Assembly: GCF_026151205.1 (NCBI RefSeq)
Contig: NC_087077.1
Coordinates: forward strand, 17,842,475-17,902,474
DNA length: 60,000 nt
Reading direction: 5' to 3'
Origin: Bolinopsis microptera
Lineage: Eukaryota > Ctenophora > Tentaculata > Lobata > Bolinopsidae
Part shown: in pieces, positions 25,884 through 36,230 of the stretch
How the letters are laid out: each line of letters begins with the position of its first letter
Numbering within the stretch: the stretch's first letter is position 1
Made by a program: the position numbers and the translations under genes
Notes under the pieces: model-generated
What the model saw: only the letters and a program-made list of their open reading frames with translations
The model's database searches: none
Told to the model about the DNA's origin: nothing

Positions 25884-28800
25884 ATAGAACAAATATATGT
25901 GAGAACTGTATCTGCTGCAGCAAACCTATTCGTGCTGGACACCCATTTATAAATTGCAATAAGTGTGATTGCATCATTCACAAGAGATGTAAAACACAGG
26001 AAAACATTGCCACTTTTAGAGAAAAAACTTACTGCTCAAATTGTATTCAAAATCATGATATAATTCGTTATAATCCATTCTATCAAGCACCTCACTTTTC
26101 AAACAACGAACTACTTGACAATGAACCTCACGACTATATAGACTCAATAGGTACAATCTCAAAAACTCTTGAGAACTGTCAATCATATTCTACTAAAAAC
26201 TTCAACAACCTCATAAAGCAGATTCCTCAAACAACATCAAAGCGCATATTCTCACACTACTTTCGAAATATTGATGGAAATGGTACTAACTTTGACAAAT
26301 TGGCCTTAGAATTAGCCTGCATAGACCACAAATTTTCTGTGATAGGTTTAGCAGAAACAAACATTGATCCCTGTAATAGTCAGCTGTACCAAATTAAAGA
26401 CTATACTTCATGTTACCAAAAACGCTTCGTTTCTAATAAGACACAACAGGTAAAAAGTAAAGGAAGTGGAGTTTCTCTCTACATTCACAACTCCTTTAAC
26501 TTTAGTGTGATTGAAAAGTTATCTGTTTGTACAGAGCAATTTGAGTCCCTATTTGTAACAATAAGTAATGCTCCAGAACCAGTAACAGTTGGAGTTGTAT
26601 ACCGCTCACCAAGCAATCCACTTGCTAACTTCAATGCACAGTATAAAGAAGTTCTTACTGCACTGAAAGGACATAAAGCATACATATTAGGGGACTTCAA
26701 TGTTAACATAACCAATTTATCAGGCCCAGATGAAGATATATTCGAAGAAGTTATTTATAGTCACGGGTTCACGCCCACAATATCCATTCCCACACACCAA
26801 ATGCCCCACTGCTCAAAAACGTGCATTGATAACATACACACTAATGACATTCACCCATCAACTATATCTGGAGTAATTCAGGATAGTGCTTCACATCACC
26901 AGCCCATTTTCTGCCTTCAAGTAATGAATTCTGATAATAGTTCGGAACAGAATAAATCACCTGAAAAAACAACCATTTATTATAACTATAGTAATGCAAA
27001 CCTTGATAAGCTCTGTGAAGAAATTGAAAACGACATAGATACATTTTACCACAGATGTGACTCTTTTGAATCCTTCATGGATCTGTTTCAAGAAAAGATA
27101 GATATATCTTGCAAATTGGCTTCACCAAAAACCACCAAACGAAATAATATAACAAATCCATGGATCACAAACGGCCTTATCAACTCTGTGGAGAAAAAAG
27201 CCAGACTTTATTTTGAATGGAAAAAAACAAAAACATTGTTAATTCCAGATGGGGATCTGGAAAGACATAATGTTTACAAGGACTACTCAAAATATCTTAA
27301 AATTGCCATAAAAACTGCCAAAACCAGGTATTATGCTGAAAAGTTTGAGAAAAATAGCCATAACTCCAAAAAAACCTGGCAAATAATTAACGAGCTTCGT
27401 GGCAAAAAGAAGAATCAGCTAAAAGATGACTTCATTATAGATGGAACTAGAGTAATTTGTAGGCGGACAATTGCAAACAAATTCAATAGTTACTTTACAT
27501 CTTTAGCTAGTAATTTAAATGAGAAGGTTTTGTCCGAGAACCAACTGTCTATCCAACCAATGCAATCATTTGTTGAGTTTATGTCGAAATCAGTCAACAG
27601 TTCAATACATCTAGAAGAAACTCATCCTGAGGAGATTCTTGAAATAATTCAAGAATTCGTTAACGGAAAAGCCAGTGATATACCAATAGCAGTTATCAAG
27701 AAACCGGCTCATCTCTTATCCAACATATTAGCAAATTTGTATAATACATGTATTCAAAAAGGCACGTTCCCATCCATATTCAAAATAGGCAAAGTAACTC
27801 CTATCCATAAAAAAGATAATAAAGAAAATATTGAAAATTATAGACCTGTGTCAATATTGCCAATCTTTGGTAAAATATTTGAAAAAATAATATACAAACG
27901 GCTTTATACCTTTTTCACTGCTAATGACATTCTCAGTAATGAACAATTTGGTTTTCGAAAAGGCCACTCAACCTCACATGCACTCCACAAATCAGTTCAT
28001 TCAATCACAACATCAACATCCAGTGGTAATCATGTTCTAGGAATCTTTATTGACCTAAGCAAAGCTTTTGATACTCTTGACCATGGCATTCTCCTGAGGA
28101 AACTGGAAAATTATGGGGTTAGAGGTCTAGCTCTAGGACTTCTAAAAAGCTATTTATCCGATAGATCACAGTATGTTTCATTTCTCAACACTACATCAGA
28201 GACTATGAATGTAAAATATGGAGTTCCCCAAGGTTCCATACTAGGCCCTCTACTTTTCTTATTATATATGAACGACATAATAAACTGTTACAAAGGCGAT
28301 GAATGCAAATTTGTGCTCTATGCTGATGACACAAATATATTTATCACTGGTCCGTCCAAAGAAGCAACATACTTGAAGGCCAATAAAGTTATTGATTTCG
28401 TATGCAAATTCATGAGAAGTAATCTCTTACATATAAATATGTCTAAATGCTGCTACATACATTTTCTACCTGCATACGAATCTGATGAAACCTGCGCCAG
28501 GGTTAGGCCGTATGCCAATGAACATGACAAATCACAAGGAATATTTATAAATGGACACAAAATTGTCAAGGTTAGCAACACCAAATTTCTTGGTGTAGTA
28601 ATTGATGAAAAACTTAGCTGGGGCCCACATATAGAATATCTAAGAAAAAAAATTAGATCCACTACAGGAGCACTTAACAGGATTAAACATTCAGTTCCAG
28701 GGGAACACTACCAAAAAATATACTCTGCATTATTGGAATCACATCTTGCTTACGGAATAAGTGTTTGGGGCTCAGCTCTCAAAGACCAACCAAACGATAA

Positions 28801-29383
28801 GCTGTTCATAACTCAGAAACGTTGTATAAGAATCCTTTTTGGAGACCTAAATGCATACCTTGACAAACATGCCACTTGTGCACGAGCCAGACCTTATACA
28901 AAACAGAGGTTAGGAGCTGCTTTTTTCGAAAAGGAGCACACCAAGCCCATTTTTAATCGACTAAAATTGCTTACTGTTCAAAACTTGTACAAATACCACT
29001 GTATATCTGAGATATTTCGAATTATGAAATTTCGCACTCCATACTCGTTGTATTGTACTATAGACTCATCAAAACGTGATACAAGCAATGTCATAATCCT
29101 CCCAAGAAAAACCAACACTTTTCTTTATATAGCCTCCAAATTGTGGAATAGCATACATAAACGGATTCTAAATGAGAATGGGGAAATCCTCACTACTTCT
29201 GTATCTTTGGTTAAATTACGCTGTAAAAGTATCATCCTGGGATCTCAATCCATCAACAATGATAACACCTGGACTTACCACAACTTTCACATCGCCCCTC
29301 ACTCAATCACAGACCAAACCATTTCATCACTCACTCACCAAACTGCCGACCCAATATCTATTGAAGTGGCGAAAATTTTCTAG
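25880..29383 (+). CDS. LINE ORF2: PHD finger, AP-like endonuclease, reverse transcriptase
   Basis: 1167 residues, intact. The N-terminus carries a PHD-type C4HC3 zinc finger (CICCSKPIRAGHPFINCNKC ... CIIHKRC ... YCSNC, residues 10-55). The exonuclease-endonuclease-phosphatase domain shows AETNID, YRSP, LGDFNVNI and, at its end, SASHHQPIF. The last catalytic motif is normally SDH, so here Asp is replaced by His. The RT domain shows TPIHKKDN, NYRPVSILP, FGFRKGHST, FIDLSKAFDTLDH, GVPQGSILGPLLF and the catalytic YADD (about 28320). The C-terminal region (WGSALKDQ, RCIRILFG, ASKLWNSI) is typical of the CR1/Jockey group. ORF2 is probably translated by termination-reinitiation from ORF1. Confidence 0.93.
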   Translation: MNRTNICENCICCSKPIRAGHPFINCNKCDCIIHKRCKTQENIATFREKTYCSNCIQNHDIIRYNPFYQAPHFSNNELLDNEPHDYIDSIGTISKTLENCQSYSTKNFNNLIKQIPQTTSKRIFSHYFRNIDGNGTNFDKLALELACIDHKFSVIGLAETNIDPCNSQLYQIKDYTSCYQKRFVSNKTQQVKSKGSGVSLYIHNSFNFSVIEKLSVCTEQFESLFVTISNAPEPVTVGVVYRSPSNPLANFNAQYKEVLTALKGHKAYILGDFNVNITNLSGPDEDIFEEVIYSHGFTPTISIPTHQMPHCSKTCIDNIHTNDIHPSTISGVIQDSASHHQPIFCLQVMNSDNSSEQNKSPEKTTIYYNYSNANLDKLCEEIENDIDTFYHRCDSFESFMDLFQEKIDISCKLASPKTTKRNNITNPWITNGLINSVEKKARLYFEWKKTKTLLIPDGDLERHNVYKDYSKYLKIAIKTAKTRYYAEKFEKNSHNSKKTWQIINELRGKKKNQLKDDFIIDGTRVICRRTIANKFNSYFTSLASNLNEKVLSENQLSIQPMQSFVEFMSKSVNSSIHLEETHPEEILEIIQEFVNGKASDIPIAVIKKPAHLLSNILANLYNTCIQKGTFPSIFKIGKVTPIHKKDNKENIENYRPVSILPIFGKIFEKIIYKRLYTFFTANDILSNEQFGFRKGHSTSHALHKSVHSITTSTSSGNHVLGIFIDLSKAFDTLDHGILLRKLENYGVRGLALGLLKSYLSDRSQYVSFLNTTSETMNVKYGVPQGSILGPLLFLLYMNDIINCYKGDECKFVLYADDTNIFITGPSKEATYLKANKVIDFVCKFMRSNLLHINMSKCCYIHFLPAYESDETCARVRPYANEHDKSQGIFINGHKIVKVSNTKFLGVVIDEKLSWGPHIEYLRKKIRSTTGALNRIKHSVPGEHYQKIYSALLESHLAYGISVWGSALKDQPNDKLFITQKRCIRILFGDLNAYLDKHATCARARPYTKQRLGAAFFEKEHTKPIFNRLKLLTVQNLYKYHCISEIFRIMKFRTPYSLYCTIDSSKRDTSNVIILPRKTNTFLYIASKLWNSIHKRILNENGEILTTSVSLVKLRCKSIILGSQSINNDNTWTYHNFHIAPHSITDQTISSLTHQTADPISIEVAKIF

Positions 29384-29866
29384 ACAAATGATATTTCGAT
29401 ATTATTGCTGCAGCAGATACAAATACCAACATTATTATATTCCCAAACGTTTGAACCTTTAAATTAACTAGGAAAGTCAATCCTCAACTTGACTTTTACT
29501 GTTTTAAACAGATATGATGATATTAACTTAATTTATTATTATTATTATTATTTTTTTTTTTACATACTCCTTCTTAGTGTGGTGACTTGGGGTCCATAAA
29601 TATAACAATACAAGCTGATAAACCAAAAAGAACAACTGGGGTAGGTAGGTAGCCCTGGTGGGTGCGTAAACTTTACGGTCTGCTCTCTCCAAGATCAGCC
29701 TGCTTCTCCATTTTACCGTGAAGCCTAATTTCTAGTTTTTATAAAATATACAATGCAAGTGCAGGTTTACTAATCTTAATCTACTTAACAACTCAATAGC
29801 CCAAGTCACCATACCCGTAGTATATTCCATGGTAATAGAAGAGCTTTAAAGTTTTTCAAATTGTTG
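29384..29866. other. Meeting point of two LINE 3' ends
   Basis: The plus-strand LINE ends before a TTATTATTATT/poly-T block at 29530-29571. The minus-strand LINE remnant reads through 29866-29572 as 3' UTR and ends at the same block (poly-A plus TAA repeats in its own orientation). No gene is present. Confidence 0.55.
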
Positions 29867-30142
29867 CTATAATTGATTTAAATAAAAATTTGTTGTTTTC
29901 TTGAAAATTTGTTGTTTTCTTGAATGTTTTGAACAGATCAACATCAGAACAAGTCTTAATTTCAATTGGTAGTTGGTTCCAGATTTTCGGAGCAACAGTC
30001 TGAAACGCTCTTGGGTGCGATCTTGTAGATCCAACAGGTAGGTGTAAGGAGGAAGTTCTTCTGCTACTCGAACTAACAAATGTTACTAGATCACACAGAT
30101 ATGCAGGAGCAACACCATTGACTGCTTTTTTTTATGAAAATC

Positions 30143-31348
30143 TTTTCAAAATTTACATACAATATAACATGTGGCGCAAAATAAAAACAAAATATAACTG
30201 ATTGCGATCTCTAAAGGACAGATGTATGTAAATTTCAAAGGGAAACCAGAACGCAGTAAAATTGTAGTCGAAACCACACCGCACAAGCCTAGTCCCTGGT
30301 AAATGAAAATCAATCAAATAATATGTTGATAAAAAATCATATCCCATCAGTCCTTCTCGGAGCTTACGATCTTATTGTTCCTTATAACATGAACTCGCTG
30401 AGGCTCCAATTCCCGTTTCTGCTTAACTTCAAGAACTAACTTCCTGAAGGCAGCTCTCTGCTCGGCTGATCGGTCGGGGCTGATGTACACTGAGTCATAC
30501 CCCTCCACTTCTCTTAGTTTTCTCGCTTTGCTCAACACTTGCCGCACATGATCTGAGCCGCTGAGAGTGAACTTGATAGGTTTAACGGCTGGTCCTCCAT
30601 CTGATACAGTTCTCCCCATCCTACAGCAAGAAACGATTCGAGGTTTCTCATCTATGTTTTCTAGTACCTCAAGCACTCTCTTTTCCAGGATTTCTTCACT
30701 CTTTTCTGGTAGACCGTAGATGACCAGATTTTGACTACGATCCTCTTCCTCGGAGGCACGTTTCAGAGCAGCTTTCATTTTCTTAGGCGCTAGCGCCTTG
30801 CTGCATGAATTCTTCACAACTGACGACCAGGCTTTGAGTTCGCTTTTCACTGTCGTCTGAACAGAGGTCAAATCTTCACTTTTCTTCTCAAGCAATTGTC
30901 CTTGCAGTTTAATCACAGTGTTCTGATCTGCAATCTTTTCGTCCTTCAGTTGGTCGATTTCATCTTGTAGTTTGGTGGCTGAAAACAACAGCGGTGAACA
31001 ATAACTGTCGAGAATGTCGATAAAAGTTTCCATCCAATCACACAGCGTAGCCTTGGTGATCTGAGGCTTGTTGAGCGTTTCTTTACGTAACACATTGGAT
31101 TTCTGAACACCTGCCGCTTGACGCATATCGTTGAGTAGCATAATCTGAGCACCCAAAATCTGTTCAGCATACATTGATCTGAATTTGAGTGTAGAGTAAT
31201 TCAACGCTATTTCATTGTCAAGATTCTCCAAGTATTTGTTAACCATGATGTACAATGTACACGCAGGGCCAGTTTAATATACACGAGTATATTATCTGCT
31301 ACACAGTGAGAGCTGTTTAAACCGACGCAAAAGCAATTAACTGATAAG
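30143..31348 (-). mobile_element. ORF1-only LINE-type element nested in the LINE remnant
   Basis: The insert interrupts the RT remnant. The heptamer GAAAATC occurs at both borders (30136-30142, 31349-31355), and an A8 run in minus orientation (30126-30133) lies at the 3' side. It carries a short leader, an intact ORF1 and about 200 bp of trailer, but no RT. Confidence 0.6.
30347..31255 (-). CDS. LINE ORF1 protein (coiled coil plus RRM-like domain)
   Basis: 302 residues, intact. The start is MYIMVNKYLENL, with an alternative Met four codons in. Residues about 105-150 are heptad-rich (KLQDEIDQLKDEKIADQN). RSQNLVIYGLPEKSEE opens an RRM-like domain, with RIVSCCRMGR, PIKFTLSGSDHVRQVL and the C-terminal YISPDRSAEQRAAFRKLV. 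This layout is that of transposase_22-type LINE ORF1 proteins, which bind RNA and act as nucleic-acid chaperones. No ORF2 accompanies it, so mobility would need a partner LINE. Confidence 0.8.
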   Translation of the reverse strand: MYIMVNKYLENLDNEIALNYSTLKFRSMYAEQILGAQIMLLNDMRQAAGVQKSNVLRKETLNKPQITKATLCDWMETFIDILDSYCSPLLFSATKLQDEIDQLKDEKIADQNTVIKLQGQLLEKKSEDLTSVQTTVKSELKAWSSVVKNSCSKALAPKKMKAALKRASEEEDRSQNLVIYGLPEKSEEILEKRVLEVLENIDEKPRIVSCCRMGRTVSDGGPAVKPIKFTLSGSDHVRQVLSKARKLREVEGYDSVYISPDRSAEQRAAFRKLVLEVKQKRELEPQRVHVIRNNKIVSSEKD

Positions 31349-31673
31349 GAAAATCAGTAGACATAACTTAAACTCAATCCTCTCCTTCACCTTGAGCCAA
31401 TGAAGGGATTTGAGCTTCTCCTCGACTGAGTCTCTCTTCTTTAATCCAAAAACCAGACGGCATGCTCGGTTTTGAATGTTCTGCAGCTGCGTAATTGAGG
31501 CTTGACTACAACCATAGTAAAGCGCATTGCAGTAGTCAAGCGATGAGATTACAATTGCTTGAGTCAGTGTTCCCATCTGTTTGGTCCAAATAACAGAAAA
31601 TTTAATATAATAGTATAGTATATTAATAATTTAATGTAATAGTAGTTTGAATAATACAATCCTTAAGGACAAA

Positions 31674-34600
31674 ATGGCAGCCATCAAACAATTGAACCCA
31701 AAAGCTGAAGTAGCCAGAGCAGCCCAGGCTCTTGACTTGAACATCAGTGGTAAGTTCTTTACTAACTTCATTCTGCATTCTATTTAGCCTTTAAAGCTTG
31801 ATAAAATCATGATTCAATATTATTGTTTTCAAATAATTATTACTCAGTTAGTCACCATCTTTCAACCTGTTTTATCTTTTCAGCTGCTATGGGTTTACAA
31901 GATGTTCTTCGTACTAACCTTGGACCAAAGGGTACAATGAAGATGCTTGTTGGAGGTGCTGGTGACATTAAAATCACTAAGGATGGAAATGTACTCCTGC
32001 ATGAGATGCAGATTCAGCATCCTACTGCCTCCCTTATTGCCAGAGTGGCTACCGCCCAGGTAGATTTACTCAACAAAGACATAATTCATTTTAAAAACAT
32101 TAAATCTGAATTAGAATTTAATTACACTATATGTTTCCAGCATTTTGAAGTGTCTAAATAAGACGTTTTCCAATAAATGAAAGAAAGAAAATATAACTAA
32201 TTATCAGTATTTTTAACACTTTCATCCTTTCCCTCAGGACGATATCACTGGAGACGGAACCACTTCAAATGTGCTCATCATCGGAGAGCTCCTGAAGCAA
32301 GCAAATGTTTACATCACAGATGGACTTCACCCTCGTGTTGCTGCAGAAGGTTTCGATCTTGCAAAGAAGAAGGCTCTTAAAGTGTTGGATGCAATGTCTG
32401 TGAAGAAGTGTGAAAGAGATGATCTTATCAATGTTGCCAGAACTTCTCTCCGAACTAAAGTATGTAGTTATACACTTTTCCTTTTTTCAATTAATTTTGG
32501 TTGCAAAACTGATGATGTTTTGACATCATCAGTTTTTGCTGTGCAGCTTAAGATTGAACGTTAATGCGGAATTTTACAATAACATCCCAATTTTACAATC
32601 ACAAGCCAATGTTCACCTTGAAAAGAGGAAATTTTCGTGTTTTAATAAAGTTTAACACCAGGTGAAGAACACAGTGGCAGATCTGCTGACAGAGATCATC
32701 GTGGACGCTGTTCTTGCCATCAAGAAGGAGGGTGAACCCTTAGATCTTCACATGGTCGAGGTAAATTAGCATATAAGTTGGGGTCAAGGAAAAATGAATT
32801 TGCTGTTACATGATGGTCTTTTCTTTAACCCTAGAAAATCTAGCAATACCAGTGTAATAAAAAACCCTTTTTGGGCGAATGAGAATTATTAAGCTAGCTT
32901 ATTTGAATTTTAACCTGTTTGAAAAGTCATTATATTAATGATGTTATAATTGTGACTGAAAAAAAACCTGCTCAGATCATGTCCATGGAGCACAAGACCG
33001 AGATGGACACCAAACTTATCAAGGGACTGGTAATGGACCACGGAGCACGACACCCAGACATGCCCAAGAAAGTGACCGATGCGTTCATCCTGACCTGTAA
33101 CGTTAGTTTGGAGTACGAGAAGAGTGAGGTTAACTCCGGATTCTTCTACAAGTCTGCAGATGAGCGGGAGAAGTTGGTGAAAGCTGAGCGGGCTTTCTGT
33201 GACGACAAAGTACAACAGGTAGAGTGCATGTCATGTAACTTAAGATGTCTTGTCGACTGTTTATTGCGTTGATAAAAGGCCGACTCTAAGTCTGAAAACT
33301 TGGTCAGAAACTTATTGAAATTTTAAGATCTAAGAAAAATGTAGATAACTTCAAATGATTGTTCTAACATTGATGTATTTCAGATTATCGACCTGAAGAG
33401 AGAATTAGTAGGAGACTCAGACAAAGGATTTGTCGTAGTAAACCAGAAAGGAGTGGACCCCAACTCCCTCGACGCTCTCGCACGTGAAGGTATCGTCGCT
33501 CTCCGACGTGCCAAACGCAGGAACATGGAACGTATCGTCCTTGCATGTGGTGGCACTGCTGTTAACTGTTTTGATGAACTCAAACCAGAACAACTCGGAC
33601 ACGCCGGACTCTTCTACGAGCACGTGCTTGGAGATGACAAATTCTCCTTCATCGAGGAGTGTGACAACCCCCAGTCAGTCACCATTCTCATTAAGGGACC
33701 CAACAAACACACCATCACTCAGATAAAGGATGCAGTCAGGGACGGCTTGAGGGCTGTTAAGAACGCTATCGAGGATCAGATGGTCGTGCCTGGTGCTGGA
33801 GCCTTCGAAATCGCTATCTATCAGGTTTGGCATTAATTTTATTACAATGGTTCTAACTTTACATCTCTCCATTTTTTACTTCAACCTTTTTTGTACTTTA
33901 CTGTTGCGAAACATCTGAAGATTATACATTTTTACACTCTGTTTGGTTAGGCTCTGCAAGAATACAAGAACGAAGTACGAGGTAAACAGAGATTGGGAGT
34001 ACAAGCCTACGCTGATGCCATGCTCATCATCCCCAAGTGCCTGGCACAAAATGGCGGTCATGATGCTCAGGAGTGTCTTGTAAAAATGCTCCAGGAGTAC
34101 AAGGGAGTCGACAAATGTGTAAGTTGGATTTGGCGATCGTTCAAATATTACCTATGCCTCTGCCCTCCACAAGACACTTAAATCGTAGCTGCTGTGTAAA
34201 AATTACATTAGTGATTAGGGTAGTAGGGTACACTTTTTTGCCCTCCCCGACATTAAGTAAGTAAGTAATGGTAAACTGTTCCCACCCCAGGTCGGATTGG
34301 ATTTGGAGACAGGAGAAGCAATGTACCCTGCCGAGGCTGGTATCTGGGACAACTACTGTGTCAAGAAACAACTTCTCAACTCCGCCACTGTTATCTCCTC
34401 TAATCTTCTTATCGTTGATGAGGTGAGCTATGTTGTTGAATTCTGTTCGTTTGATGTCATTTAGTGTTCAACCAGAAGTCTTTAAGTTGGAGATGATGGG
34501 AGTTACCAACAAAAATAACTTGGTTCAAGCCTTTTTTGGTATAAAAAACTCCCGTGCACACTGCACACTGCACATGGTAATTATTATATGCATTGTATTA

Positions 34601-34701
34601 AATGTATAGTGCAGTGTACAAATACTATCTTAACCTCGCCGTTTTTTAACCACATTATTTCCCAGGTTATGCGTGCTGGTATGTCCTCCCTCAAAGGATA
34701 A
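31674..34701 (+). CDS. CCT6: T-complex protein 1 subunit zeta (CCT6), 9 exons, complete
   Basis: A subunit of the cytosolic TRiC/CCT chaperonin, which folds actin, tubulin and other proteins using ATP. Exons: 31674-31749, 31884-32059, 32238-32459, 32662-32760, 32976-33218, 33384-33824, 33951-34118, 34291-34422 and 34666-34701. All borders are GT-AG and phases are consistent. The product is 530 residues; human CCT6A has 531. It shows [28 protein letters not shown], the nucleotide motif [44 protein letters not shown] and the end [11 protein letters not shown]. The zeta-specific N-terminus and C-terminus leave little doubt about the subunit. LINE-derived sequence lies about 85 bp upstream of the ATG. 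Possible poly-A signals are at 34993 and about 35078. Confidence 0.97.
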
Positions 34702-35162
34702 TTCACTCTTCAAGTTCAAAATCCTCGACCCTAGATCAACACTGCTGACTTTTATCACTGAGTCGATATTATTTTTGTAACCTAATAACTTGACTCGACC
34801 TGCTGGGCGGTCATTTTTCGTCAGTAGGTTTCTGGGACTATTGTCGAGAGATCTGTCCTTTTTTGGTGTTTTTGTATATAATTTAAGTCCATATTTAACA
34901 CTTATTTGTGAAAGAGAGTGTATTTTACTTTTATATGCACCATTTTCAGATAGTATAGTTTAATTGTCTTCTCCATTGCTCGGAGTATACGAGAATAAAA
35001 ATACCAAAAATTATTTCTGAATGTTCCAGAATTTCAAAAATTGAAATCAAAATATTATTATGATATTAAAAGATAAGAATAAAATCTTGCATCGCAAGTT
35101 TTTCGATTTAAGCCGTTTGTGTAAATAGTAAATACTCTAACCAGTTCACTCTCCTCTAGTAA

Positions 35163-36230
35163 ATGTTTATTAGAAGATGTTGTCAATGTGTTGCTAACTC
35201 ACAACCACTCCGCTCCCTCTCCTCATCATTCGGTCTCCTAGTTGATATAGATGGAGTCCTCATAAGAGGCGCCAGAACTATCCCTGGGACAGTTAAAGGT
35301 TTCCAAAAGTTATCAGACGGCAAAGGGAATCTAACACATCCTGTAGTGTTCCTGACCAATGGCTCGTACAGATCTGAAGCAGCTAAAGCTGAGGAGTTGT
35401 CTGAAAAACTGAATGTGAATATCAGAGGAGATCAGATTGTGCTGGTTAACACGCCGCTCCGGATGTTCACTGACTGGCATGATCGGAATGTGTTCTTCGC
35501 GGGCCAGGGTTCCTCGTTGTGCAGCACCGCGCGGGATCTGGGGTTTAAAAACCCGGTGGTTTTGAAGGATATTGTGAGGGATATCCCCATGTTTGATGTT
35601 ATTAGTCACAGAAACAGAATAGCGTTAAAATCTGGCGTGTTACCTGACGAACTACCGGACTATATGCCAATAGAGGGTATAGTTATAGCTAATACTCCAG
35701 TTAATTGGGATGCACACGTCCAGTTCCTGCTTGACTTACTACTGACACGTGGACAATTGCGCGCATCAGATAAGAAATCAAGTCAGCTCCCTCTTATTGC
35801 ATGTAATCCGGACCTTGTGTGGGCTAGTGAATATCACCTGCCTCGGTTAGCATGCGGTGCGTTTGTTCACATGCTAGCCCCACTTTATGAAGAAATGAGT
35901 GGGCGTGAGCTTGAAGTGACGTGGATCGGTAAACCAACTGAGGTCACCTACAAGTACGCTCTAAACTCGTTGCGTGAGCAAGCTGCCTCGTTAGGTCAGC
36001 AAATGAGTGAAGTGTATGGTATTGGTGACAATGTGGATGTTGATGTAGTGGGAGCCAACAATAACGGCCTTAACTCTGTGTTAGTGTGCACTGGACTTTA
36101 CAAGAATGAGAAGATTGATCTGACGAGGAATGTAACGGTGCGGAGTAAGCGTGCGAGTGTCGTTGAGCCAATCACTGCTGATTATGCAGCTAGCAATATA
36201 GGGAGGTTTATTGATCATCTGTTGGGATGA
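35163..36230 (+). CDS. HDHD5/CECR5-like haloacid dehalogenase hydrolase, single exon
   Basis: 355 residues in one uninterrupted exon, about 460 bp downstream of CCT6 on the same strand. HAD-superfamily motifs are all present. Motif I is LLVDIDGVLIRG (nucleophile Asp28 and Asp30), motif II FLTNGSY (about residue 65), motif III GKPTEVTY, motif IV YGIGDNVDVDVVGAN. The capping region (IEGIVIANTPVNWDAHVQFL, LIACNPDLVWA) matches HDHD5/CECR5 and yeast YKR070W-type proteins. The N-terminus (MFIRRCCQCVANSQPLRSLSSS) is basic and hydroxylated, like a mitochondrial targeting peptide. The physiological substrate of this family is not established. Vertebrate genes are split by introns; this one is not. Confidence 0.9.
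   Translation: MFIRRCCQCVANSQPLRSLSSSFGLLVDIDGVLIRGARTIPGTVKGFQKLSDGKGNLTHPVVFLTNGSYRSEAAKAEELSEKLNVNIRGDQIVLVNTPLRMFTDWHDRNVFFAGQGSSLCSTARDLGFKNPVVLKDIVRDIPMFDVISHRNRIALKSGVLPDELPDYMPIEGIVIANTPVNWDAHVQFLLDLLLTRGQLRASDKKSSQLPLIACNPDLVWASEYHLPRLACGAFVHMLAPLYEEMSGRELEVTWIGKPTEVTYKYALNSLREQAASLGQQMSEVYGIGDNVDVDVVGANNNGLNSVLVCTGLYKNEKIDLTRNVTVRSKRASVVEPITADYAASNIGRFIDHLLG

Larger units (their letters stand above)
24351..29530 (+). mobile_element. CR1-like LINE with AlkB-esterase ORF1, probably 5'-truncated
   Basis: Two long uninterrupted frames (ORF1, ORF2) overlap by four bases, followed by a short 3' region reaching the TTA-repeat and poly-T block at 29530-29570. There is no internal RNase H and no LTR. 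The upstream limit is set by the first in-frame stop (24348-24350) before ORF1; no in-frame ATG lies near it. The element is therefore probably truncated, or starts by splicing or at a non-AUG codon. Confidence 0.85.
29867..31590 (-). pseudogene. CR1/L2-like LINE reverse-transcriptase C-terminal remnant, split by an insertion
   Basis: The upstream piece (31590-31356) reads AIVISSLDYCNALYYG, LQNIQNRACRLVFG and LHWLKVKERIEFKLCLLIF. The downstream piece (about 30127-29867) continues KAVNGVAPAYLCDLV and VAPKIWNQLPIEIK, the usual LINE RT C-terminus. Normally these join as LLIF-KAVNG. Here 1.2 kb of another element separates them. The 5' part of this LINE is missing. Confidence 0.82.
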
